A stretch of DNA of 64,000 nt from Cucumis sativus. Its lineage: Eukaryota > Streptophyta > Magnoliopsida > Cucurbitales > Cucurbitaceae. A program made the translations under genes and the position numbers. Of the stretch, positions 1 to 12,694 are shown in pieces. How positions within the stretch are numbered: position 1 is the first letter of the stretch; each line of letters starts with the position of its first letter. The DNA lies in assembly GCF_000004075.3 (NCBI RefSeq), contig NC_026656.2, positions 2,108,001-2,172,000 on the forward strand. Reading direction: 5' to 3'. Under the pieces are notes generated by a model that saw only the letters and a list, made by a program, of their open reading frames with translations, did not search any database and was not told where the DNA came from.

Positions 1-284
1 TTTTTAAGTTCAAATTTTCTCGAATTAGTGTATTTAATATATATTGTATGGAATTTTTTTTTTTTTTTTTTGTCCAGTATGACACTACTAGGTAGAACTT
101 CTATTTTCTTAAAAAGATTGAAGTATTTATATAATTAAAAGTACTTCAAAGCAATGCTTTAAAATTAAATCAAAGAAAAATAACCTTTATTTCATACTTT
201 ATTATTATTCATATACTTTATTCATTAGAACATGGCTTTCTTTCTTCTTCTAGGAGGAATGAAATGAAATTTAAAATAGTGATC
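1..284. other. AT-rich flank, 3' side of the PR-4 gene
   Basis: No open reading frame of note. There is a T homopolymer of about 18 bases near 54-71. The part next to 284 should hold the 3' untranslated region and poly(A) site of the minus-strand PR-4 gene, but I cannot place the cleavage site. Confidence 0.5.
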
Positions 285-837
285 TTAGCAATTGACAAAT
301 TGATAGTTGACAATAAGATGGCCTCTCAAGTTTCCATTTCCATTAGTATCAATCCTCCTGAACACATTCACGTCTAAATCTAGCCCTCCATTTGCGCATT
401 GATCAACAATTCTTACTATTTCCGAAGCTCCCGTTTCAGTGTTAGTCACCTGCATTATACCCATCAAAGTTTCTCAAATTAAAAATACTCTCCTTTCTTT
501 TTTTATGGTATATTAAATGGCTTTGAGGTTATTTATTACAATGAAAATCACATCAACTAAAAGATTTTCTTACCCTCAAACAACGTCCACAAGAATCACG
601 GCCACGAGGGCCAACAGGGCCACAGAAGGCAGTCCAACCGTATTGACGACGCCATTCCAAAGGCTTGTCGGCATCCCATGTTGCACAAAAAACACTTGCC
701 CTAAGATAATCCCAATTGATGTCTTGTGGGTTGTACAAATGATAGGTAGCTCTTACATTTGTGGCACTTTGAGCATTTGCTAAGCTCAAAACCCCCAAAG
801 CCAACACCAATATCATCATAATACTTCCTTTCCCCAT
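285..837 (-). CDS. PR4: Pathogenesis-related protein PR-4, class II (barwin domain)
   Basis: Two exons, 837-574 and 449-285, joined in phase 0 at GT-AG borders (ACGTTGTTTGAGG/gtaag and tgcag/GTGACT), give 142 residues. Residues 1-22 are a hydrophobic secretion signal, probably cut after ANA. The rest is one barwin domain with six cysteines (FCATW, AFCGP, DSCGRC, DQCAN and the terminal VNC), enough for the three known disulfides, and it ends in the family's YQFVNC. There is no hevein chitin-binding domain, so this is class II. Proteins of this family are secreted, bind chitin oligomers weakly, and several have RNase or antifungal activity; they are induced by wounding, pathogens, ethylene or salicylate. 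The 142-residue length is normal for a class II PR-4. The start is the only ATG before the signal peptide. The gene is the first of four minus-strand genes. Confidence 0.95.
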
Positions 838-947
838 TCTTTGCCTTTCTTAATTCTCTCTAAGAATATAAACTCTCTCCTTTATACAACTTTTGTAGCC
901 TTTTTCTTTTTGTTTGTAGGTAAAGTTTCATTGGGAGAGTGCCTTTA

Positions 948-954
948 ATTTATA
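948..954 (-). promoter_or_regulatory. Probable TATA box of PR-4
   Basis: Read on the minus strand this is TATAAAT, about 110 bases before the PR-4 ATG, which would leave a leader of about 80 bases. A second candidate, TATAAAG at 880-886, lies very close to the ATG and would leave almost no leader. Confidence 0.4.
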
Positions 955-1107
955 GAGAAATTTTGGTGTATACTTTTCAACTCTATTTTCTTATTTTAAT
1001 TATCCTTCTCTTCACGATATCAATTTTGCTGAACTAACTTTGGCCCTTAGTCCATTTTTTAGCCATCCTTTGAATTTTCTTTGCAATTAATAATTGAATT
1101 CTCCATT

Positions 1108-1130
1108 TTGACTAGTTATTTATTTTGACG
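1108..1130. promoter_or_regulatory. W-box cores and as-1 half site upstream of PR-4
   Basis: TTGAC occurs at 1108-1112 and TTGACG at 1125-1130, about 270-295 bases before the PR-4 start. TTGAC is the WRKY-binding core and TGACG the TGA-bZIP core, both typical of defence promoters. Such short motifs also arise by chance, so this is only suggestive. Confidence 0.3.
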
Positions 1131-4100
1131 TAGACGTATCTTAACGTAGGTTTGGATAGCAAAATTTGAATTTTCTCTTTGATGATTAAAGAAAATCTTA
1201 GGTTCATTATACATACGCTAATCCTCAACGAAACAAATAAAAGTATAGGCTAAAAATAAGAAGATTTTTCTATATATTAGTATAATCAAATCATTAATAT
1301 AGTTTTTTTTTTAGAATTAGTTAATAAACACCTTAACAAAATTATATAACATATTATTTGGTGTACATTAGAGTACATACCTCATTTAAAATAAGTGCTT
1401 AGCTTTTCCTCAATATTTTGATATTTTTCAATTTTATTAATTTATACATAATAAAACTTTTTCTTTCTGTATAATTGAGGTTAAAAAAATTGAATTACAT
1501 ATTTTGTTTTTATTGCTAACACTTCTAGATGTCAGGTGAACTATTTTTATTTCAGAAAAACATCTAAATTAAATAATTGTTATTGAAAAGATCCTTGACA
1601 TACAACATTTTATTATCTCTTTTTTTGTGTAAAGAACTAATATCATGTTATGAACTAAAACAATGGTGATAATTTTACAATACAATATGATTAGCCTAGA
1701 AAAAGATGTTATCTAATATTATACAAGGCAAAGAAAATATTATTGATTTTTGTGTTGTAAATTTGGGAAATTTTTAAAAATTGGCTAAGTTGGACCATTT
1801 TCCAGTCTTTCACAAAACTTGATAATGTGATATTTGTTGTCATGACATACCTTAGTTATTAAAACACCATCTTAAAAATATTAAAAAATAAAAAATATTA
1901 CGTGTTAGAGAGTAATTCTCATATGGTTAAAATCATATTTTTGTAATTTTTATAATTATTCTAAAACATGTAGTGTATCAAGGGTATAATTAATGTGTTT
2001 CAAAATGATTTAGAATGTGACTAATCCTCTCAAATTGATTAAATTAAACCGAAATTGACAAAACTAGAACTAAATAGTAATTTGATTGTGATTTTCAAAT
2101 GAGTTAAATTATTATGCAATTTGAGTGTCTAAAATTTGACCCTTCACTTTGGATAGGATTGCTTTTAAACTTCAACAAAAAGAACAGATTGATTACTTTT
2201 CCCACTCTACTTCTATTGCCAATATTAGCAAAGTGTAAACTACGTTTTTATTATTTTTTATTATCATACTAACACATTTTCCAAAATATACAAATTAGAC
2301 TTAGACTTTAGAGAACCACAAACCTTTACATAACACCTACACCAAAATTCGAACTTGTGTTAGTTAAATTTGATTTTTTAAAAGCGAGTATAATTCATTT
2401 AATTTATTAAAAAAAAGAACATATTAGATGAAAAAAAAGAGAGAAAAGAAGGGTTGTATTTTTTTATTTTTATGGAAATATATATATAGGTGAAATGAAA
2501 GAGTGATTTTAGGGAAGCTCAAAAGTTTTAAGAGATTTTGAGTTCTTATTTGTGATATCTTAAGAGAAAAGAAAAAAAAAAAAGGTCAAGATTTGCACAT
2601 TCCATTACCATAATTGTTTTTGTTTCTTTTTGTTTGAAAAGGCACATGCAATGTACCAAATTATAGTTCATAATTTTAGTTTTATACGTTTCAAAATATT
2701 AACTTAATTATAATTTGATATTTCTATTTTTCATCTTCGTAATTAATTTTAAAAAATAAAAGAAATACTAATATAAGATTTTAAAATCTTTGAGCTCAAA
2801 ACATTGCAACAAACTTAATAACATCATGAGATTAAGGACAAAGAATATTTTTCTCTATAAACTTTATATAACTATTAAAGTATTGTAATTTAATAGTTAA
2901 TTTACTTGGAATAATTAACATAGCAAGGCATATATTTAATATTGTTTGTGTGTGTATAGTTTGACTAATCAATGCAACAAATTAAAGTTGTAGATTGAAT
3001 TTTTTTTAATTGGACCAAAAGTTTGTGTTTGAATTGTATTTTTACGTGATTAAATTAAGAAATATGTTACCTATTTTAAAAAAATTATGAATTGGCACAA
3101 CCTAAAATAAATTTTGAAAAAAAATAGTTTATTGATGTAAATTTGAAACTCAACCTAAGTACGGATATTGGAAACTATAATATTAAAATAAATAAATTAT
3201 TTTAGATTTTGCACTTTGTTTTTTTCATTTTAAGAAGAATTTCATATTTATCCGATTTCACCAAATTTCGTTATTTTTCCGATTTCACCGAATTTCATGG
3301 AGATTTCTCTTATACGTATGCATCTTACAAATCTATTACATGTTATATTTTATAGGTAATTTGACAAGCATGAGGTGGATTACATGGTCACTCAAAATAA
3401 ATATTTAAAGATATTTTGGGTAGAATAGGATGAGCCGAAGAGTAAAACATGACTATATATTGATATTAAGTATAATGAATAATCGATATCTATTGATTGG
3501 CCAACTAATGACATTTCTTTTCCTTTTGATAATTAAGAAAAAAAAATTATGATTTTGCAATCATAAATATAATAAAGTCAAGGTCAAGAATTGATCAAAG
3601 AAAACCACATCTAGAACATTCTAACTCCCATTTTCTTATAAATATATTTGTTTTGGTTTCTTTCCTTTCTTCTCCTCACATGCCTTGTGATTTATTTGAG
3701 CATTTTTTTTCTATTATTTAATTCATATAAGATTATGTTCTTATTAACTTTTACCAATTTTATACCATTTTCATTTGGGTGATAGTTTTTAATACATATT
3801 ATATAAACATCATTTTATATTTCTAAACATCGAGGATATAACAATTAAAGATTGTAAGGTACGATCTCTTTATCTTTCTAATGTGAGATCAACATGTCCG
3901 TCAAGGATAGGACATTTTTTAATTAATTAACCATTTTTGCATTGAGCCACAAAATTTGTTCGAGTATTAGATAACATAAGGTTTTATTAGTGTTCTCAAC
4001 TAGGAGTAGTACCATTATCATTTTTCGTGTTTTAATTAGAAAAAGCAAAAGTTGATCAATGTTAGGGAATGTGAAAGCCACGATACAAACATTGACATGA

Positions 4101-4529
4101 CAATATAATCTAAAACTACAATTTTATAATGGGTCATGAACAAAGTCTTACATTTCAATCCTTATACGACTCGTCACTATTATCGTTGGGAATGACTTGA
4201 ACTTTTGGCCCTCTAAATTTATAAAGATTTTGATTTTACAACTACGTAGAAACGATTGCATTTCAGTAATGTAGGCATCACGAATTTGACTAACTTTTTT
4301 AAGGTGGTTAAACGTACAAGATCATGTAGAACTTGAAAACATAGATTCACGTAAAAACAAAGCTTTGCTTTTTGATAAAATGTAAAGAAGTAACAATTAA
4401 GTTTCATCTCAAAGTCGATTCATACTAGAAAAAGTAATTCGTATATCTTTCTCCAATGGTATAAGTTGGGGGTCTCTTTTATGTTCATCATGTGTTGGGT
4501 CAAACAAAATGATCTCATGTATATCAAAG

Positions 4530-6511
4530 CTAAATGATCCAAAACCAAGACATTACCGAACCAACAACCAAACCAGAAACCAAAAACAAAACCATGACAA
4601 CTCCGGCTATTTCCGCCTGTTGTAATTGGACAACCTTTGGAGCCAACATCATCAAAACACTTGTCAAATAGCCATTGGTTAAACCCATCAAACAAGTCAA
4701 CAACATCACAGGAATCTCAGTCCTAAAGACTAGAGGACCATGAAGACATACAAAGAATAATGGAAAGAAAAAAAGTCTCACAACACATCCACCAACAACA
4801 ATCTTGAGATTTTGAATAACATAAACTAAAGTGAGTGACTTGCCAACAAGATCAAACACATTATACCCAAAAATAAGAAGAATTGGGTACCAATCTTTGA
4901 GAATTGAAGAATGAACATCCTCACTAATGTAACCTGGAAATATTGACAAAGTCACTAAATAGATGAGGATAATACCAAACCCATACCATTTGATACTCTT
5001 TACTATTTGCCACAATGTTAGAGGTCCTTTTTCTTCTTTTTCCATGATCATAGCTTGAATCTTTAACTCCTTGTAATACTTCACAATAGGTAGCTTTTCA
5101 ACTACATTGTAAAATATTATACATATAACCATAATTACAATGGAAACACCAAAGTAAAGTTTTGCGCTTTCTCTTAGGCCAATTGCATCTTGTGAGTATA
5201 TTGATTTTGTTAGAATCCTCAAAAGAGAAACAACGACTCCTGCACAAATTTAGGATAACTTTTTTTTTTGTTAAAGTGTCGCTTAATAACTATTTTGTTT
5301 TGAATGTATTGCTCTTTTTTCTTATGGCTTAAAAACGTTTTAGTTAATTATGAAGTTTGTAATAATATTTATAATGATGTCTTACTCAACTTTAACCTAA
5401 TCAAATGATAACTAGATTGATATATATGACATAATTAAATGAACGTGACATAGTTGTTTTTGTTTAATTCCATGACAATAGAAGAAAAGGAAAAATTAAC
5501 AAAATAAAATTTGAAATTCTACATTGATGTGTACGCAACTATATTCTTTGTTTGCCGCACTAAAGCATCATCTAGAATTATTTGAGATCTAGGTGAAACA
5601 AATAAATAAATCATTTGATCACGAAACAGGAAGTATTAAGGTAGATAAATTTTTGTAAGTTATGGAGTTCTTGACGGGATAATGGTTAGTACTATCTAAC
5701 AGATTGCTTCTATAATCTATTGATATTTAGCTTATATTATGAATAATCTTTCGTACTATATTTATGGAATCCACTAGAATGCATGTAATTAATGAATGCA
5801 GTTGGCGTTCACAATAACTCTCTTCGTCACAAACATTCCCATCACAAACCCAACCCCACCGTTATCTCTTCCTCTTCATCTACTCCGATAACAACAAATT
5901 TCTAAGGGTGAGCGATGTGAGATATTGCCATGGAATTATCTAAGGGAAAAAAAGAAATGAAGTGAAGAGAAATAACTACCAGAACCGGCGTTGCCAGCCA
6001 TAACAGCCTGCATGTACTTCTCCGGCAACTCACCGGCGGAGCCAATCACTCCACCCTGCACCACCGCATCCGCCGCCCCGCATAGAATCACCGATCCGAC
6101 GGTCACATAAAACCCTTTGTATAATCCAACCCTACCTTGAATGTAAACCACATCCATAACAGGGACCAAAAGCAGAGTCACCACAAAAAGGCTCAAACCC
6201 AAGTTGATTCTGAAGCTTGAGTTTGAGTTTGAGTTTTGGGTATAAAAGACGATGAAGATGAGGCAAATGAAGGAAACCCCCATGTAAACAATGGCGAAGA
6301 TTCGATCGATGTTTGTTTCTGGGTAGAGATAGGAGAAGTAATCGATTGCTGTGACGAACGCGTTCCATGGAAGGAGGTAACCTAATCCTAATGTAAAGTA
6401 GATTATGTAAGCTAAATTGAATGAATCTTTGGGGAGAATTCTGGGTTTCGTAGTGATGGATGTGGTTTTAAGAAGTGGGGTTGATTCCAAATCTGCATTG
6501 GTAAAACCCAT
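4530..6511 (-). CDS. ENT1: Equilibrative nucleoside transporter, ENT1/ENT8 type
   Basis: Two exons, 6511-5980 and 5239-4530, joined in phase 1 (GGTTCTG/gtagtt and gtgcag/GAGTCG), encode 413 residues, normal for plant ENTs (about 400-450). The start is the ATG of MGFTN at 6511; the frame runs four codons further upstream but only from a TTG. After a hydrophilic N-terminus, exon 1 carries the ENT signature regions: KDSFNLAYIIYFTLG, then LLPWNAF in the first membrane segment. Exon 2 carries a cytoplasmic loop rich in K and E (about residues 240-262) and the conserved FPGYISEDVHS, DWYPILL, NVFDLVGK and LTNGYLTSVLM stretches. About 11 membrane segments are expected. The family moves nucleosides; AtENT1 is a proton-coupled nucleoside carrier. 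Membrane location (plasma membrane or tonoplast) cannot be read from the sequence. The best match from memory is AtENT1, but ENT8 is equally possible. Confidence 0.92.
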
Positions 6512-7326
6512 TTGAGATTTCAAGGGTTTGGGGTGAATTAAAGTGGGAATTCATGGTTGGAATTTATTGTGTTTATGAGTCCTGTTCTGTGTCATGATTC
6601 ATGGCATTCCATTGCATCCTGATCTCAGCCATTTATGTTTAGTTCTAATTAATACTCAATTTGATTGCGATTATTTTAAAAACAATTATACTAATCTTCT
6701 GCTTACATCACAAAATTCTTATATTGGACTAGCTACTTTATCCTTCCCTGCACTCTCCCTTGTTATCCGCTCCTATTTACATTTCTCCTCTTAAAACACT
6801 AGAGGAAGAGCGGATGGAAATGGGGTTTTGGTGAAATGGCCAGAAAGAGGAGATCAAGGTTTGTCCACCATTAAGATTGAGGTAGACAAGTGCATTTCAA
6901 AGGTGGTGGTTGAAGCGAGTGATGAACACTCGGACAATGGCCACAAGTAACGGAGAAAGGAAGGGAGGAAGGTAGCTTGCATGGGGGAGAAACGAGTGCA
7001 AGGAAGGGAGTTAACAGAGAAAGTAACGATCGCGATCTAGGTCATATGTATATATAAAAAACTCTATTGTAGAGGGATGCTACTTGCCTTCTTACGATAT
7101 ACTCCCAATTAATTATTTCAACAAGCAAAAGCTTGTATTATATATCGAATAGTCAAAGGTAGGAGAGAGGCATTTCAAACGAGCTTTAATTTGAGAAGTC
7201 AAGAACGGATGTATTTTATTTATTTCTGAAAACAGGACTCTCATCATATTTATTGGTGACAATGTGAACAACAAAAAGAACAAGAAAAGGGAGAAAAGTA
7301 TGCAATGGAATTCATTTCCATCAATC
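6512..7326. other. Intergenic region between ENT and ALDH
   Basis: Holds the ENT 5' region and, at 7200-7326, the 3' end of the ALDH gene. A purine-rich, relatively GC-rich stretch at about 6795-7040 differs from its surroundings but has no reading frame I can identify. Nothing else is evident. Confidence 0.45.
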
Positions 7327-10300
7327 CTAAAGCCAAGCAGGGTTTTCCAAAGGAGTCACCACAGCCTTTACTTGCAGGTAATTGCTAAGGCTGTAAATTC
7401 CCTTTTCTCTCCCATGTCCACTCATCTTGTACCCACCAAAAGGAACTGCAGCATCAAATACATCAAAGCAATTGATCCATACTGACCCAACTCTCAGCGA
7501 GCGTGTCAACCGGTTGGCAGTGTTGATGTTTTGAGTAAACACACCAGCAGCCAGTCCATAACGACTAGCATTTGCCCTCCTTATCACCTCATCAATGTCT
7601 CTACAATTACCAAAAAAAACTAAATCAACCCTCATATCATATGGAAAGACTCAGTTAGAAACTAGTGAAGCCTTCACTTACTTGTATTTTAGGATTGTTT
7701 GTACTGGACCAAAAATCTCATCCTCTGCAATTTTCATGTCATCCTAAATGCAGAGAATGATGATGTTAGATAGTTATAAATATTACATAAGATAGTTATA
7801 AATATTGTCTGTTGTAAAAAAACTGTGAAAAGATATAGACCTTGACGTTTGAGAAAACTGTTGGTTGGACATAGTAACCCTTGGAACCAAACCTATCTCC
7901 TCCTGCTTCAAGAGTGGCTCCACCTTCAATCCCATATTTTATATATTTCAATATTTTCTTGAATTGTTCGGCATCAACCTGTTCTTGATTCAAGTAGGAT
8001 AAAAATCATTATGAGCATGTGCATTGACTTGGCTGTAAAACAAAGATAACTTGATACAGAACTTGCTATGTTCTGTTCTAGTTCTTGCTCACTCACCTGA
8101 GGACCTTGCTCGATTCCACCTAAGAAAGGATCACCAACAACACGGTTCGCAGCTCGGTTCCTTGCTTTTTCTACAAACTCATCGTGTACTTTTTCATGAA
8201 CGAAAGTACGAGAACCAGCACAGCAACATTGTCCCTGTCAGAGGGAAAATCATTCTTTTAGTGAAAGATCAACGGTTATAAGATCATGCCAAGTTTTCTT
8301 CTTGATCAATTTTTTTTTATGTACCTGGTTGAAGAACAGAGCAAAGTGTGCCATTTCCACAGCCTTGTCTACATCAGCATCCTCACATACAATGAAAGGG
8401 GATTTTCCACCAAGCTCCAACGTTACTGGCTTCAGATTGCTTTTTGATGCTAATTCAAGTACAACCTTCCCCGTTTCGGTTGATCCAGTAAAAGCAAGCT
8501 GGGAACAGAGCGACGTTTCATTCTTACTTTTTATTTTTTAAGAATTGACATTTTCAGTGCTTGAAGAGTTATGCAGTTGTGGGATCCACAGTGTAAAGTG
8601 TTAATGAAGCACAAAATTAGTAATTTTAAGTCATGGAGCCACAAACTTCTTGAACAAAAGAGTGGAATTTACAAGCACCCTCTTATAGTATCTAAAGATT
8701 ATGATAGAAATTTTCACTAATCAAAAGATCAAATGAGAATGACTTAGATATGAGTCTTTATCTAGTTTCAATGAGAAACAAATGTATAACAGGTTCTTTT
8801 CACAATTAAACGACAATTCAAAGAATCTATTCATATAGTACTCACCCATCTTGTCATTCTACAAAAAGATAAATTATTTATTGATGTGGCTGCATCATTA
8901 AGATATTTATTTATTGATGTGGCTGCATCATTAAGATACAGATTCAAAAATCTAAATTCCAACTAGACTTGTAAGAAACCAATTGTCTCTTGTTTTTTTT
9001 TCTTAATAATAGTCTTAATTCGTCAATTAATTCAAAAGTTTAATCTAGTAGGTGAAAGTAAATTTAGTATTACGTATAAGAACGGCTTACTTTATCAACT
9101 TCCATATGACTAGCAAGGGCAGCACCAGCAGTAGGTCCATAACCAGAAACAATATTCAAAACGCCCTCAGGAAGTCCAGCCTGTCATAGAAAGATGAAAC
9201 AGTTTAAGCCTGATGTCTAAGAAAGAAAGAGCTTTTGATAATTGGCCATCTACCTCATGGAATAGCTTAGCCACCAATAGAGCAGACAAAGGTGTTTGCT
9301 CAGCTGTCTTCAGAACAATAGTATTCCCACATGCTAATGCCGGACCGACTTTCCAAGCAAACATGACCAGAGGAAAGTTCCATGGAATGATCTGACCTGC
9401 CACGCCAATAGGTTCGTGCAAGGTTTGTACATGATACGAGCCATCGGCAGGAACTGTGAGTCCGTGGATCTTATCCGCCCATCCTGAGGTAAAGTGTAGC
9501 CAATGCATGCAATTATGACACATTGATTGATAAGTCAAGTTGTACAAAAATTAAACTTGAAACCTTCACTAAACATACCACCATAGTATCGAAAGAGACG
9601 TACGAACATCGGGATTTCAATTTTTAACGATTGTTCATATGTCTTTCCATTATCCCATGTTTCGAGTGCTGCAACTTCTTCAGCATGCTTTTCAACCAAA
9701 TCAGCAAACCTCAACATTATCTTTGACCTTTCCTGCAAATGAGTTATCGATTTGCTAAGAAACATAGATACGGATATGAGGACACATATAGAATGTAAAC
9801 ATAGATACAATAACAAGTCTTTTAAAAAAAAAAATCAAAGACAAAGGCCACATTAATTAAAAGGAAAGTCAAAGTCAATGAATCCATGCATTTATATGCT
9901 TAAAGGAAAGTCACAAACTATTGTTTTTACATACATATGCACAACCAATGTAAACATCTAAAGCACTAATAAAGGGTCTATGCGGCTAAATTCAACGAGA
10001 AGAGCTCACATAAGCAGTCATTTTAGGCCAAGGCCCTTCATCAAACGCCTTGCGTGCAGCAGAAACTGCAATATCAATATCTCTAGCATCACCTTCAGCA
10101 ACTTCAGCAATGACTTCCCCAGTTCTTGGATCCAAAGTAGGAAACGTTTTTCCTAAATTAACAGAAAACAAACATAACCGATGATATAAAAAACTGTTTC
10201 AAAAAATAGAAATCGTGTTTTAAAAGAAAAAAGAAAAAAAAGAAACTCAAACCTGAGACTGAATCCACAAACTGCCCATTAATCAATAACTGGTTATAAT

Positions 10301-10691
10301 TCACTTTCACAGATGGAGTGATAGGATCTTCAACAGCAGATGCAGTACTATATTTAGCAATTGTTCTTCCATTCAAACCCCTTCTCCCTAATCAAAAACA
10401 TAATACAGTTTCATTTCAATCCATTAAACAGTCAACCCATCAAATAAAAAAACCACAAATAGAAAACAGAATCACAATCTAACGATCAAAAACAAAAAAA
10501 GGGATTCCCTGATTCGGTTAATTAATCGATAATTCTCTAAAAAAACAGAGATCATAAGAAGAATTATTGAAAAAAAAAAATCAGAAGAACTGAGTTGTGT
10601 AATTACCTTTGGAAAGGAGAAGCGAAGAAGAAGAAGAAGAAGAAGAAGAAATGGAACGAGATAAGAGTGAGGATATCCTCCTTGACGCCAT
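7327..10691 (-). CDS. ALDH2B4: Mitochondrial aldehyde dehydrogenase, family 2 member B
   Basis: Eleven exons on the minus strand: 10691-10607, 10387-10253, 10152-10010, 9732-9579, 9483-9254, 9180-9091, 8498-8325, 8234-8097, 7978-7841, 7743-7682, 7600-7327. All joins keep frame and give 540 residues, as expected for ALDH2B. The N-terminus ([14 protein letters not shown], then a serine run) is a typical mitochondrial presequence. Catalytic parts are all present: PWNFPL in the cofactor region, FTGST, the general base E307 in LELGGKSP, and the nucleophile C341 in GQCCCAGS; their 34-residue spacing matches E268 and C302 of human ALDH2. The enzyme oxidises acetaldehyde and other aldehydes to acids with NAD in the matrix, serving the pyruvate dehydrogenase bypass; maize RF2A, of this family, restores male fertility. 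ALDH2B4 and ALDH2B7 cannot be told apart here. Intron 6 holds a 33-bp tandem duplication. Confidence 0.96.
8874..8938. repeat. Tandem duplication of a 33-bp unit in ALDH intron 6
   Basis: The 32-base stretch 8874-8905 recurs without change at 8907-8938, one base apart. The core is GATGTGGCTGCATCATTAAG. It lies inside the intron between exons 6 and 7, away from both splice sites. Identical copies indicate a recent duplication. Confidence 0.85.
10623..10650. repeat. GAA microsatellite inside ALDH exon 1
   Basis: About nine GAA units on the plus strand, read as TTC/TCT codons on the coding strand, where they give the serine run of the mitochondrial presequence. Length change in units of three would alter only the number of serines. 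Confidence 0.85.
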
Positions 10692-12694
10692 GATCGTGAA
10701 ATGAAGAATCTTCAAAACAATCTTTAATTTATATTTGTTTTTGAGAGCTTAATCTTCCGAGTTAAATAGCGTTGAATGATTGAAATGTGCACTTTTCTTC
10801 TCTTCTTGTGATGGTTTTATATTTTTATATTATGATGATAAGGGAAAGTGGAAACGACTCTTTTAGTTTTTATGTTTAAATTTCCGTTTTTTCTCTATTT
10901 TTAAGAATTTTCCGTTTCTGTGTTTTAATTATAATCGTTTCTCGTTTTTGTTAAATTAGAATAAAATTTATTACGTGTAAAATCAATTTAAAATTGTGTA
11001 CTACATGTGAAAAGAAAGAAGAAAAAAAAGTAGTATGAAGAAGATATAATCGTTCAAAGAAGTAAGAGGGATGACGTGTGTGAAAATAGGAGTGGAAAAA
11101 AAAGGTTTCCTTCATACAAATGTTTCTTCAAATATGAACAAGATTTGGGTCAACTCAATGGTGATTTTGAAAAACAAGAATACATCTATGTATTTTGTTT
11201 TTCCCTATAAATTACCAAGATCGTTTTTCTCAAATAAAAGCAATACTTTGTTGTATTTCTGTCAGCTATAATTATAATTAATTAATGATAGTAGTATATT
11301 AGTATTTATACTATCTTGCTTAATTTTAAAAATACGTAGAGTGGATTATTATAATAGTTTGTATTTGAAATGTAGATTATTATAGTCTAGATTATTATAA
11401 TATATGTTTGTGGTAGTTAGAAATAGTGAATTGGAAAAGTGAGGACAGTAACATGTGAGAAATAAGGTATGATTAACCCATAAGCTAAACTTAGAATAGA
11501 CTAAAATAGTATACTTTACTTTCATAGTATGAGAGTCAAACGCCTTCTAAATATTTTAATTAATTTTACTATATTTGAAAACAATAGTAATTTATGTGGG
11601 AAGAATTTTGTTGAGTGAAATAAAATAAATGAGTTTGTTATGGAAGGAACTCTAGATGTAGGGTTTGGAGAGAACTCAATTCTAAAATGAGGCAATGTTG
11701 ATGATGGAGATATTGTTACCTAAAATGAATGCGATAGATGTTAAGTAATCACTATGAATAGAAAGGTTGGAGGTGTGAATCAAATACTTGGAAATTGACA
11801 ACATGGTCGGAGAAGACGAGGGGGGGGACTGTTTTGTGCAAAATATTATATGAAAAGGGACCTCAAATGAAATTATGGGGAAGTTAAAGGAGTTTTGAGA
11901 AAAACAATTTGGATTACTATTTATAGAAACAAAGTCAAAGATTTGCGAATATTCCAAAGATAGGGTCGATGATTGACGCTGCCAACCCATCACTCCATCT
12001 TCTTTTTCTTCAACCATTGTATTTTTAGATAAATTATTTTAACTCATATTTCTAATTTAGAAAATTCCATTTTATTTAGTATGCAATTCTAATTTGGTTA
12101 TATGAATTTGGTAGACAGGTTAATTTCTTTTTTTGAATTATCTATCTAAACGAATGCAAAGTCCAAAACAATATTTCCTTTTTATGCTTTCAATTTATTC
12201 TATTTTAATTATTATATATAGAGTTTATCAAAAAGTATTTGTTGAATTATAATACATTTAGATATACCAAGTTTTGAGTGAAAATAAAATTTATTCTCGA
12301 TATATAAACTTTTGAGGTAATGAATACATTTCTTCTTTTCTTTCTTTCCTTCCATCTTTGGGGAAATTTTTATTATTTTGTATTGATGTATGAAAAGTTA
12401 AACCATATAGCAGCGGTCGACATATAATAAAGCTGAGGCTTGTAGGGCTAAACTATAGATTTGAAGAAAATGAAAGAAAACAACAAGTGGAGTTGCTGAG
12501 GCTAACCAATTAGAGCATCATCCACATCGACCACTTGTTACTATACGAAATCCAATTCTAGAATATCTTAGAGTCGTTAATATCGTATGAGTTCTTTTTT
12601 TTCTACATCAAATATTGAATATCGACTGGGTTTTAAATATATGCTATTTCATTTTTCTACAAAAACAAAAAAAAGTTTTAAGTTAAGGTAAAGG

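Larger units (their letters stand above)
838..4529. other. Intergenic region between PR-4 and ENT
   Basis: About 3.7 kb of very AT-rich DNA with no convincing coding sequence. It holds the PR-4 promoter at its left end and the ENT 3' end at its right. A short imperfect direct repeat built on CCGATTTCACC lies near 3250-3295. Small reading frames at 4219-4407 and 4420-4695 have no recognisable domain; the second overlaps the last ENT exon in another frame. Confidence 0.5.

Noticed and set aside
6512..6523. Upstream start of ENT (four extra codons)
   Set aside because: The first codon is TTG; the first ATG is at 6511.
11682..12017. 111-codon minus-strand frame
   Set aside because: Composition is Ser/Ile/Asn/Phe-biased as in random AT-rich DNA, there is no known domain, and no promoter or splice partners are evident.
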